A DNA stretch of 16,701 nucleotides from a bacterium (GTDB taxonomy: Bacteria; Cyanobacteriota; Vampirovibrionia; Obscuribacterales; Obscuribacteraceae): positions 1 to 16,701 of the forward strand of contig JAUIJG010000062.1 in NCBI GenBank assembly GCA_030431355.1. The letters run 5' to 3'. The translations under genes and the position numbers were made by a program. The notes under the pieces were generated by a model. It saw nothing but the letters and a program-made list of their open reading frames with translations. It searched no databases and had not been told where the DNA came from. The first letter of the stretch is position 1. Each line of letters opens with the position of its first letter. This document shows positions 6,356 to 12,847 of the stretch, one piece after another.

Positions 6356-7537
6356 CTATGACACAGAAGCCAAAATCCGCTCGGCAGCTTTTCTGGCTCC
6401 GATGATATTTCTGGATGCGGGACCAAGCTCCAGCTCAGCTAATCCCCCCATAACATAGAGGCCTTCCGCCCATTCTAAATTGGAACCTGGAATCGGGAAC
6501 CCACAATCAGCAACAGACAGATTCTCGTCTACTATCAACCGGTCGAGCAACTCTTTTCCGGGCACACATGACTCAAATCCTGTGGCTAAAACTATTCGGT
6601 CGAAAGACTCCCCCGGTTTCTCCCCGGCATAGGAGACATCAAGCTTTCCGGAAGGAGATAGCTCCACCCGTTCAACCTCTCGCACCTTATGGCAAAGGGA
6701 ACCTGTCACCAGCGCGTTGCGAAGGTGAAAGGCTGCTTCACTTGAGATGGAACCTCTATGCCTTGCCTTCAGGATCATCTTCCTTCGCGCACTATTGGAT
6801 TGCACGCGATTAAATTTGCGCATGCACTTCGGCCCCATCCAGCATGGATCGCTGTCGAATTCATGCTTTCTCAAATCACTTCTGGAATACAAGGAGACTT
6901 GGCTGCTCTGAGATTGACTGAGAGTACAGGCTATTTGAACGGCTGAAATTCCACCACCTAGAACAAGAACTTTCTCTCTGGCGGAAAAAACGCTTCTATC
7001 GAAAGTGCCGCTTAGAACATGTTGTACTTTTTGGGATTCTAAAAACTCCTCATTCGCCCAATTCGGCAGAGAGAGCTTACCACCGGTTCCGATAGCGAGT
7101 ATAAGCTTTTTGCTCCACAACTCTTCCTTTTCGGTGGTCACGCAAAACTGATTTTCGACTCTGAATATTGAGGTTGCTTCACCCTGATGCCACATCGATT
7201 CAATCTGACTTCTCTGAAACACCTCAGTGCAGTGCTCATCAAACAATCGCAGCGAGGGTCTGTCGTATGGGGGTGCAAATGGCTCTCGTGCAATCTCCGG
7301 GTGAGCCTGGTAAAATCGCCTCAATCCGTAAGGATCATAGTCCAGGTGATGAACAAATGGAGAACGCAGATAGTTCATCCCCACTGAATCAGTCCTCTTT
7401 CGCCACTGCGCTAAAGGAGCTTTGTTTGCATCGAGAATACAAATTGATTCGGGACTCACTTTCGTGAGAGAGACCAGCCAGTGCGCCATGAGCACACCGT
7501 GAATTCCGCCGCCAAGAATAATCCAATCGTAAACCAA
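6356..7537 (-). CDS. FAD/NAD(P)-binding oxidoreductase 2 (N-hydroxylating-monooxygenase-like)
   Basis: 393 residues. G-G-G-I-H-G (9-14) is the FAD Rossmann motif, G-G-G-I-S-A (194-199) the NAD(P) motif, and A-T-G-F (318-321) the late motif in its canonical form. It shares with oxidoreductase 1 N-Y-L-R-S-P-F-V-H-H-L-D, R-P-S-L-R-L-F, D-S-D-P-C-W-M-G-P-K-C-M (C232, C238) and G-P-A-S-R-N-I-I-G-A-R. It starts at TTG (7537), supported by GGAGG 5-6 nt upstream and by N-terminal alignment with the two paralogues. Only 20 nt separate it from the upstream oxidoreductase 3, so they are co-transcribed. The paralogues are clearly diverged, so this is an old duplication with possibly different substrates rather than a recent copy. 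Reaction unknown. Confidence 0.75.
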   Translation of the reverse strand: MVYDWIILGGGIHGVLMAHWLVSLTKVSPESICILDANKAPLAQWRKRTDSVGMNYLRSPFVHHLDYDPYGLRRFYQAHPEIAREPFAPPYDRPSLRLFDEHCTEVFQRSQIESMWHQGEATSIFRVENQFCVTTEKEELWSKKLILAIGTGGKLSLPNWANEEFLESQKVQHVLSGTFDRSVFSAREKVLVLGGGISAVQIACTLSQSQSSQVSLYSRSDLRKHEFDSDPCWMGPKCMRKFNRVQSNSARRKMILKARHRGSISSEAAFHLRNALVTGSLCHKVREVERVELSPSGKLDVSYAGEKPGESFDRIVLATGFESCVPGKELLDRLIVDENLSVADCGFPIPGSNLEWAEGLYVMGGLAELELGPASRNIIGARKAAERILASVS

Positions 7538-7557
7538 TTTTTCCTCCGGCTCCCAGC

Positions 7558-8802
7558 CTAGTTATTTCTACGGCTGGCAAAATAGTAGTAATTCTCTTCT
7601 CTTGCCCTGGTGCGCGGTCGAAAGCAAGATGCCACAATCTTTTCTGCAGCCATCCTGGCACCATGTATGTTGCGCGCCGCAGGACCGATCTCTAGCTCAG
7701 CCAGAGATCCGCTTACGAAAAGTCCTTCCGTGATCTGGAGATATTTATCCGGAACAGGAAAGCCGCAGGGCGCCATACGCACTGGCAAATTGTGAAAGAC
7801 CGAGTCGAGTAGATCTCCGACAGGTGGACCGGCACCGAATCCGGTTGCAAGACAAAGAAAGTCAAAGTCACAATTACCCTGGTCTCTTAGAGCCAGCTCA
7901 ACCTGACCCGCGGCAGAGAAAGTAGCTTCCACCACTGTATCCTCAATCAAGTTGATGACGCCAGAACCTATTGCTCTATTCAGCTCTTTTCTAAGCCTTC
8001 TGGGAATGGTGCCGCTATGCCTGGTTGCCCGAACTAGTTCTCGCCTTTTCCCATAATCGGAGAGTTTTCTGAGTTTGTTGGTGCATACAGACCGGGTCCA
8101 GCAGGGATCAAAATCCAGTTCCCTGGCCACCAACTCCTTTGAATGAATGAGGCTGACGCTACCTGGATTCAAGTTGGCCAGTTTTAAAGCTGTTTGCACA
8201 GCTGTGATACCACCACCGATTACCGCGACTCGATTCAATTCTGTAGCTACTGGCACTTGAAAATCGGGAGAAAAGATGTGACAGACTTTCCCACTACTAA
8301 TCATCTGATCAGTTACCCAGCCCGGGTATTGAAGATTGTTCGAATCGCCTAAGGCGAGAATAACTCTCTGGGACTTCAGGTCACCACTTTCGGTTTCAAC
8401 TATATATTTGGAAAGATCCTTTCTGACAATACTCTGGGCGCTGCCTTGCAGTCGAATATCAGCCAGACCTCGCTTTTCTACTACATAATCACAATGCCTA
8501 TTGAATAGCGAAAGGCTGGGACGGCTGAATCTCCGCTCAAAATGATCTTTACCAAAGCCGCTTTCGCTGGCGAACTTATAAATAGAACCAGCTCCAACAT
8601 CCAGATTGTGCTCAGCAGGTGATCGTAAAAAACTCATTCCAGTATTGGCGGCATTCTGCCTCCAGACTTTGAACATCCCAGCATGAGGGTCTAAAACTGC
8701 CACCCGCTCAGAGGAAGAATATCCCCTGGTAATGAGATAGTTGGAAAAGAAAGTACCTTGAATGCCACCACCAACAATTAACCAATCATATGTACCAAGC
8801 AT
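7558..8802 (-). CDS. FAD/NAD(P)-binding oxidoreductase 3 (N-hydroxylating-monooxygenase-like)
   Basis: 414 residues. Motifs: G-G-G-I-Q-G (11-16, FAD), G-G-G-I-T-A (196-201, NAD(P)), A-T-G-F (319-322). It keeps F-L-R-S-P but reads A-E-H-N-L-D where the other two have V-H-H, and D-F-D-P-C-W-T-R-S-V-C instead of the G-P-K-C version. The two cysteines (C234, C240) keep the same spacing. It is therefore the most divergent of the three. The last 22 residues (from CFRPRTRA, ending YYYFASRRNN) are an extension absent from the others. AGGTG lies 9 nt before the ATG. It is the first flavoenzyme gene after the Sel1 gene, 54 nt downstream. It could act in sequence with, or as a partner of, the other two enzymes; that is inference. 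Confidence 0.75.
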   Translation of the reverse strand: MLGTYDWLIVGGGIQGTFFSNYLITRGYSSSERVAVLDPHAGMFKVWRQNAANTGMSFLRSPAEHNLDVGAGSIYKFASESGFGKDHFERRFSRPSLSLFNRHCDYVVEKRGLADIRLQGSAQSIVRKDLSKYIVETESGDLKSQRVILALGDSNNLQYPGWVTDQMISSGKVCHIFSPDFQVPVATELNRVAVIGGGITAVQTALKLANLNPGSVSLIHSKELVARELDFDPCWTRSVCTNKLRKLSDYGKRRELVRATRHSGTIPRRLRKELNRAIGSGVINLIEDTVVEATFSAAGQVELALRDQGNCDFDFLCLATGFGAGPPVGDLLDSVFHNLPVRMAPCGFPVPDKYLQITEGLFVSGSLAELEIGPAARNIHGARMAAEKIVASCFRPRTRAREENYYYFASRRNN

Positions 8803-8838
8803 GATTAAGACACCTACTCAAAACTCCAAAACCCCCAT

Positions 8839-8859
8839 TAGAAGGAAAAATTCCTTCTA
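8839..8859 (-). other. Perfect 9-bp hairpin over the Sel1 stop codon
   Basis: TAGAAGGAA (8839-8847) and TTCCTTCTA (8851-8859) pair perfectly with a 3-nt loop. The minus-strand TAG stop of the Sel1-repeat gene forms the start of the stem. No T run follows, so it is unlikely to be a full terminator. It may tune expression between the Sel1 gene and oxidoreductase 3. Confidence 0.4.
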
Positions 8860-9807
8860 CCTATCCAGATAAAATCCATGACAGTAAACGTCCGAATTAG
8901 TAAATCTATCCAGCCATTCGCTAGCTCGACGCTCTCCTTCTCTCCAGTGAAATGTCTGAGCTTTTTCCTCACAAATCGCCTCAAGAACTGATACCAAATT
9001 CGTAACAGCAGGACCCAACGTTACGCCAAGACAGGAGCCGACCATAAGCCACTTGCAAGCCTCGGTAAGATCCTCCGGCACTCCGTTGCCTTCTAAGGAA
9101 AGAAGACACATCAAATAAACCGCAGGGGCAAATCCCTGCTCGGCAGCAAGACCTATCCACCAGGCACCTTCTTCCTCAGAACGCTCAAGTCCCATTCCGT
9201 TCTGGAGCATCTGACCCAGACAAAACTGAGCTCCGGCAAATCCTCCAAGGGCGGAACGCTTGTAGTAAAAGGCAGCTTTTTCATAATTGCGGATTACTAC
9301 CCTTCCTTGCTCGTAGTACTCGCCCAGGTAGGCGGTGGCAACCAGGTGCCCCTGGTTGCTGGCGCGGCGGAAAAGCCGGATGGAAGCCCCTTCATCGGGA
9401 GGGGTGCAAAGATTATTGTGATAAAGAAGACCGAGACGGAAATAACTTTCCATATCGTTATGCCTGGCAGCACGTTTGTACCAGTACTCGGCCAATCCGT
9501 AGTTGACGATGCCACCCATACCATACTGATGAAATATCCCCAGACGCACCTGAGCCTGACAATGGTTTTGCTCAGCGGCTTTCTCTAGCCACCGAGAAGC
9601 ACCATCGGCATCCCCCTCCATTCCCAGCAAGGAGGCAAGCGCCACTTGAGAGAATTTGTCTCCCAATTCGGCCGCTTTCTCGTACCAATCAATTGCCTTA
9701 TCAACATCTATATTGGTAGAACGGCCTTCTTCATAGGCAATGGCAAGCGCGTACATGGACGCAAGATCGCCGCTTGAAGCCTTCCTCTCCAGATTTTCAA
9801 TATACAT
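8857..9807 (-). CDS. Sel1-repeat (TPR-like) protein
   Basis: 316 residues from ATG at 9807; a TTG at 9816 is an alternative start. About seven Sel1-like repeats occupy residues 12-265. Each has the pattern A-x-x-x-L-G-x-x-Y-x-x-G followed by A-x-x-W-Y-x-K-A-A: M-Y-A-L-A-I-A-Y-E-E-G, V-R-L-G-I-F-H-Q-Y-G, F-R-L-G-L-L-Y, A-Y-L-G-E-Y-Y-E-Q-G, F-C-L-G-Q-M-L-Q-N-G and others. The family forms an alpha-helical solenoid for protein binding. There is no signal peptide, so it is probably cytoplasmic and may scaffold the adjacent flavoenzymes (inference from operon position). Its upstream region is truncated by the IS66 insertion 63 nt before the ATG. Before the insertion it lay 60 nt downstream of the S18 gene, arguing for earlier co-transcription. 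Confidence 0.7.
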   Translation of the reverse strand: MYIENLERKASSGDLASMYALAIAYEEGRSTNIDVDKAIDWYEKAAELGDKFSQVALASLLGMEGDADGASRWLEKAAEQNHCQAQVRLGIFHQYGMGGIVNYGLAEYWYKRAARHNDMESYFRLGLLYHNNLCTPPDEGASIRLFRRASNQGHLVATAYLGEYYEQGRVVIRNYEKAAFYYKRSALGGFAGAQFCLGQMLQNGMGLERSEEEGAWWIGLAAEQGFAPAVYLMCLLSLEGNGVPEDLTEACKWLMVGSCLGVTLGPAVTNLVSVLEAICEEKAQTFHWREGERRASEWLDRFTNSDVYCHGFYLDR

Positions 9808-9870
9808 TTGAACCAAAATCCCACTGAAAACTAACCATCAGAAGAGTGGAAATTTGCCGGAAAAATTTCA

Positions 9871-9878
9871 CAGCAAAC
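9871..9878. repeat. IS66 target-site duplication, left copy
   Basis: CAGCAAAC directly abuts the left terminal repeat and is repeated exactly at 12480-12487. Eight bases is the usual duplication size for IS66-family elements. Confidence 0.9.
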
Positions 9879-9891
9879 GTGTCCGTCCGAT
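9879..9891 (+). repeat. IS66 left terminal inverted repeat
   Basis: GTGTCCGTCCGAT matches the right end exactly in inverted orientation. A subterminal copy of TTTGCTAGAG follows at 9926-9935, just before the tnpC stop at 9941. Confidence 0.88.
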
Positions 9892-9940
9892 CCTCCCCGT
9901 GGTAGATGCTGCGAGGCGGATGTGGTTTGCTAGAGAGGTG

Positions 9941-11554
9941 TTATGGCGAGCGGGGTAACGAGTTAGAATCTTGTTCCTTAAGAGGTTTCCAGCGATTGGG
10001 AAGGAGTTGCTCGAGCTCGCTAGTCTTCAATGAGTTGATACGGGAAAAGACATCGGTGAGATATTCTAGCGGATCGATTTTATTGCGGTTACAAGAAGCA
10101 ATGAATGAAAGATGTACGGATGCTGCAGAGCCACCGCTATTGGAGCCAGCGAATAAGAAGTTCTTTCTTCCAAGGACAAATCCTTTAATGGCTTGCTCTG
10201 TATCGTTGTTGTCTATGTTCAGATCAGGGTTGTCGAGAAAGCGGGAGAGTGCAGTCCAATGCTTGAGAGTGTAGTTAACGGCTTTGGTCAACGAATGCTC
10301 GGGATTGTACTTTCCCTTAAGAGGCAGGAGAGTTTGATGAAGCTCTTGCATCAAAGGTTTGGATTCATCCTGGCGCACGGCAAGTCGGGTCTCCGGACTC
10401 TTATCTTTAATTCGCGCTTCAATCTCATACAGTTGAGAGTAGATATCGAGAATGACACCACATTGTTTCGTTTCGACGAGAGCAACGAGGCATTCGAAAA
10501 ATTTCCTGCGAGAATGGGCATTGCAGCCGACCTCAATTTTTGTGCCATCGGTGAAGAGCGCATCGAAACCGTTGGCAGCATCGGCCTGCACAAATCCCTT
10601 GAAGTCTTTCAAGAAGCTGATGTTGCGCTTGAAAGATTGATTCGGGGAAAAATCGAAGGCAGTAAGTTTGTGAGACTCATCGCCGAGGTAGGCAGTCATC
10701 TTACCTCGGCGCATTTTACGTTTATGGCTTCTATCCTGGATTTTGATTTCTGTATCGTCGGTTCGAACTACTTTGGACTGAAGGAGGTGACGCACGAGAA
10801 GAATGTAGAGAGGCTCTAATGTAGCAGCGGAAGCGAGTACCCATCCGGATTGAGTAGATCTGGGAATGACGGCTTTTTGTCGCTTGAAGATTTTTTCCTG
10901 GCGGTAGTTGGGGAGACCATCGGCAAATTTGCTGACAATGACGCTGGCGAGGAGACCCGGGCCTGCGTAACTTCCAGGAATTGGAGGGCAAGGTTTTTCA
11001 GCTGTCTTTATGTAGCACTTGCACCGCGGGCAGGCACGGACCTCTTGATGGTGCTCCAGCTTTTTCAGAGAGGAGGTCAGACGTTCTAGTTGATAGGTAA
11101 TCTCATCAGTCACGAACACTGTCTCTTTCATGCAATCCGGACAAGTACGTTCTTCCGGAGGGAGAGTGTGTTTTATGATTTCGGAAGGAAGGTCCTGGGA
11201 AAGGATATGTTTTTCGCCTTTCCTGTTGTCGGTAGTTTTGCTGGAAGGGGCTTTTGGTGACTTCGGCTTTTGCTCTCTGGCTGGTCGCGGATTATGTTTT
11301 TCCGTTGTGCTGCCGTAGTCTCGTCGATTTCTCTTCTTGAGTTGAACGAGCAGGACATCAAGCTTTTCCTGGAGATCCTTTAACTGTGCCCGAAGTTCTT
11401 TGTTGCCCTCTACGGACTCCTTGAGCTGTGACTGTAGTTGGTCGAGAAGCTCAGATAGGCGTTGATTCTCTGTCGAGGCGCGTTTATTTTCCTCGGAGAT
11501 TCTATTGTTTTCCTCCCGGAGGCGTATCAGTTCTTCGCGTTCTTGATCTGACAT
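9941..11554 (-). CDS. tnpC: IS66 transposase TnpC (DDE)
   Basis: 537 residues from ATG at 11554 (MSDQEREELIRL); an ATG four codons upstream at 11566 is possible. Residues 5-75 are a leucine- and glutamate-rich coiled coil for oligomerisation. Two cysteine pairs (C-P-D-C and C-P-R-C) mark the IS66 zinc-binding region. The DDE catalytic core shows V-V-R-T-D-D-T, then F-V-Q-A-D-A-A-N-G-F, the typical G-C-N-A-H-S-R-R-K-F block, and I-D-N-N-D-T-E-Q-A-I-K-G with the catalytic glutamate, followed by G-R-K-N-F-L-F-A-G-S. The frame is intact and normal in length. It catalyses cutting and strand transfer of the element. Confidence 0.92.
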   Translation of the reverse strand: MSDQEREELIRLREENNRISEENKRASTENQRLSELLDQLQSQLKESVEGNKELRAQLKDLQEKLDVLLVQLKKRNRRDYGSTTEKHNPRPAREQKPKSPKAPSSKTTDNRKGEKHILSQDLPSEIIKHTLPPEERTCPDCMKETVFVTDEITYQLERLTSSLKKLEHHQEVRACPRCKCYIKTAEKPCPPIPGSYAGPGLLASVIVSKFADGLPNYRQEKIFKRQKAVIPRSTQSGWVLASAATLEPLYILLVRHLLQSKVVRTDDTEIKIQDRSHKRKMRRGKMTAYLGDESHKLTAFDFSPNQSFKRNISFLKDFKGFVQADAANGFDALFTDGTKIEVGCNAHSRRKFFECLVALVETKQCGVILDIYSQLYEIEARIKDKSPETRLAVRQDESKPLMQELHQTLLPLKGKYNPEHSLTKAVNYTLKHWTALSRFLDNPDLNIDNNDTEQAIKGFVLGRKNFLFAGSNSGGSAASVHLSFIASCNRNKIDPLEYLTDVFSRINSLKTSELEQLLPNRWKPLKEQDSNSLPRSP

Positions 11555-11627
11555 GAGGCACCACATCTAGTAATAGATATATGGTATCACTTATGATGTC
11601 GCATGAGGGCACCAGATCAGAGAGATC

Positions 11628-12008
11628 TCATGCTTGCAATCGTTTGTCTTTTGTCCTCCTGTAACGTTTTAGCCGCTTGACTGAATCAGTATCGATGCCT
11701 TCGAGTAATAGTAAGAGGTCAGAGCGCTCAATCTCGATTGGCTTGTATGCGCCGTCAACGAATTCAACGGCCGGAAACCTGAATGTACCAACATCTAGCT
11801 TCTTTGCGAAGATCGCAAATCCGTCTGAATCCCACCACAATACTTTGATGTAGTTGCCACGCTTGCTCCGAAAGAGGAACAGGTGTCCAGAGTACGGATC
11901 CTCGTGAAGTTGACTTTCGACAAGACCCATCAACCCGTTGAAGCTCTTCCTCATGTCGACCGGCTTTGTGTAAGTAAAAATTCGAACAGCAAGAGACAAG
12001 TTAAACAT
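11628..12008 (-). CDS. tnpB: IS66 accessory protein TnpB (Orf2)
   Basis: 126 residues from ATG at 12008. It carries the family hallmarks R-I-F-T-Y-T-K-P-V-D-M-R-K-S-F-N-G-L, then L-F-L-F-R-S-K-R-G-N-Y-I-K-V-L-W-W-D, and a late L-L-L-L-L-E-G-I-D motif. The start is fixed by an overlap with tnpA: the tnpA TGA and the tnpB ATG share one base (TGATG at 12010-12006), typical of IS66 translational coupling. A longer frame upstream is only tnpA DNA read in another frame. The protein is required with TnpA for efficient transposition; its biochemical role is not settled. Confidence 0.93.
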   Translation of the reverse strand: MFNLSLAVRIFTYTKPVDMRKSFNGLMGLVESQLHEDPYSGHLFLFRSKRGNYIKVLWWDSDGFAIFAKKLDVGTFRFPAVEFVDGAYKPIEIERSDLLLLLEGIDTDSVKRLKRYRRTKDKRLQA

Positions 12009-12388
12009 CAGCGTTCCTCCAGCATCGCAACCACACGAGAGACGAAGTCCAGAGGGCAATTCTCGTCAAATCTCAAAGTGTTCCCTCTAGCAACTGTCAG
12101 CTCCATCGCGCTTGACTTGGACTCGAGGTGCGTGGTCACGAGCTCCGGAGAAGAATCCTCGATGATTTGAACAGGCAAGAACTCCGGGGTGTTTGGCGCC
12201 TTTCTGTTGACTGACTTCTTTTGTCCGCTTACTGGTTTCGCAGATTCAGCGCCAAGTCGCTTCTTCCAATCCCAGAGTGTCCAGTAGGACAAGTCCTTCC
12301 GCCTGGCGAACTCTGCCAGGCTTAGTCCGCTCTTGCTCCACGTGAGCAAAAGCTTGCGCCAGCGCTGTGACGCTGCCGATTTCTTCAT
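12008..12388 (-). CDS. tnpA: IS66 accessory protein TnpA (Orf1)
   Basis: 126 residues. The N-terminal half carries a helix-turn-helix-like segment: W-R-K-L-L-L-T-W-S-K-S-G-L-S-L-A-E-F-A-R-R-K-D-L, then Y-W-T-L-W-D-W-K-K-R-L, the pattern of IS66 Orf1 and of Tn3/IS3-type HTH proteins. The C-terminal part (T-V-A-R-G-N-T-L-R-F, then F-V-S-R-V-V-A-M-L-E) matches the usual end of the family. GGAG lies about 10 nt before the ATG. It is the first gene of the element and overlaps tnpB by one base. Confidence 0.9.
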   Translation of the reverse strand: MKKSAASQRWRKLLLTWSKSGLSLAEFARRKDLSYWTLWDWKKRLGAESAKPVSGQKKSVNRKAPNTPEFLPVQIIEDSSPELVTTHLESKSSAMELTVARGNTLRFDENCPLDFVSRVVAMLEER

Positions 12389-12464
12389 TGCAAGATTTCT
12401 CCATGCCTCGTTAATTCCTGCCCTCTAGCAAATCATCCCTGCCTGAGCGATTCAACCACAGGAT

Positions 12465-12695
12465 TCATCGGACGGACACCAGCAAACCGATACTTCTAGC
12501 TTGCTTGATTGCTCTGGTAACAAGACGCTGACTACGAGCCGAGCAGCCCGTCAAACGGCGAGGCAAAATCTTGCCGCTCTCAGTAACGAACTTTGAGAGA
12601 AACTGAACATCCATAAAGCTAACGTAGGTGACTCCGTTCGCCACTAGTGGATCCAGTTTCTTTCTTTTGACATGATCAAAATTCTTTCTTTTCAT
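12465..12695 (-). CDS. rpsR: Zinc-independent ribosomal protein S18 paralogue, 3' end altered by IS66
   Basis: 76 residues. S18 signatures are D-P-L near residue 15, Y-V-S-F-M-D-V-Q-F-L-S-K-F-V (24-37), G-K-I-L-P-R-R-L-T-G-C-S-A-R-S-Q-R (41-57) and I-K-Q-A-R-S-I-G-L-L (63-72). Where zinc-binding S18 has a C-P-F-C pair near the N-terminus, this one reads K-L-D-P-L and has no cysteine; its only cysteine (C51) is in the T-G-C-S-A segment. It is thus a C-minus paralogue, of the kind made under zinc limitation so the ribosome does not need the zinc form. Residues 73-76 (VSVR) and the stop are encoded by the IS66 terminal repeat; without the element TGA follows L72 directly. AAGG lies 7 nt before the ATG. 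A Zur-like box lies 55-75 nt upstream. Confidence 0.88.
   Translation of the reverse strand: MKRKNFDHVKRKKLDPLVANGVTYVSFMDVQFLSKFVTESGKILPRRLTGCSARSQRLVTRAIKQARSIGLLVSVR
12467..12479 (-). repeat. IS66 right terminal inverted repeat
   Basis: Read on the minus strand it is GTGTCCGTCCGAT, identical to the left end. It encodes the last codons of the S18 gene. The subterminal TTTGCTAGAG copy lies at 12423-12432. Confidence 0.88.
12480..12487. repeat. IS66 target-site duplication, right copy
   Basis: CAGCAAAC, identical to 9871-9878, lies within S18 codons 70-72. Confidence 0.9.
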
Positions 12696-12738
12696 AATCT
12701 ACCTTCTTAGGTTGGACCCTCCGCCTAAATCCCAAAAA

Positions 12739-12768
12739 TTGACAAATGGAAATGATAACGGTTATCAT
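12739..12768 (+). promoter_or_regulatory. Promoter of the zigA pair
   Basis: A perfect -35 hexamer TTGACA (12739-12744) is followed after 18 nt by TATCAT (12763-12768), five of six matches to TATAAT. The predicted start is near 12775, leaving a leader of about 73 nt before the ATG at 12848. The 21-bp palindrome covers the spacer and the -10 box, the usual arrangement for repression by blocking polymerase. The minus-strand S18 promoter is less clear: a TATCAT also lies in the palindrome and TCGACA at 12778-12783, but 20 nt apart. Confidence 0.7.
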
Positions 12769-12770
12769 TT
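12750..12770. promoter_or_regulatory. Zur-type operator (21-bp perfect palindrome)
   Basis: Arms AAATGATAAC (12750-12759) and GTTATCATTT (12761-12770) are exact inverted repeats around one central base. The inner 15 bp, TGATAAC-G-GTTATCA, has the 7-1-7 form bound by Fur-family repressors and resembles cyanobacterial Zur boxes. It lies between a zinc-independent S18 gene and a COG0523 gene, both well-known Zur targets, so Zur is the natural reader. It probably controls both divergent transcripts. The regulator itself is not in this window; Fur or another family member cannot be excluded from sequence alone. Confidence 0.82.
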
Positions 12771-12847
12771 TATTTCTTGTCGAACAAAATTGCAACCGTC
12801 ACCTTTTCAGGTACAGCGGGCGCAGAATTCAAGTGAAGGGCAAAGCT

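Larger units (their letters stand above)
9879..12479 (-). mobile_element. Complete IS66-family insertion sequence (2601 bp)
   Basis: The ends are defined by identical 13-bp inverted repeats (GTGTCCGTCCGAT) and an 8-bp direct repeat, CAGCAAAC, on both sides. Similarity between the ends continues inward imperfectly: GTGG, a gap, then TTTGCTAGAG at 9926-9935 and 12423-12432. It carries the three usual IS66 genes tnpA, tnpB and tnpC in order on the minus strand, all with full-length frames, so it could be active. It inserted in the last codons of the S18 gene, supplies that gene's final four codons and stop, and separates it from the Sel1/FAD genes. Confidence 0.93.

Noticed and set aside
9923..12436. 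TTTGCTAGAG pair taken at first as the IS66 ends
   Set aside because: The flanking 8-mers do not match. The true ends, with an exact 8-bp duplication, lie 47 bp outward; these are subterminal repeats.
12746..12847. Longer N-terminus for the first ZigA protein
   Set aside because: The extra 34 codons lie over the operator and predicted start site and lack family similarity; ATG 12848 has a good Shine-Dalgarno sequence.
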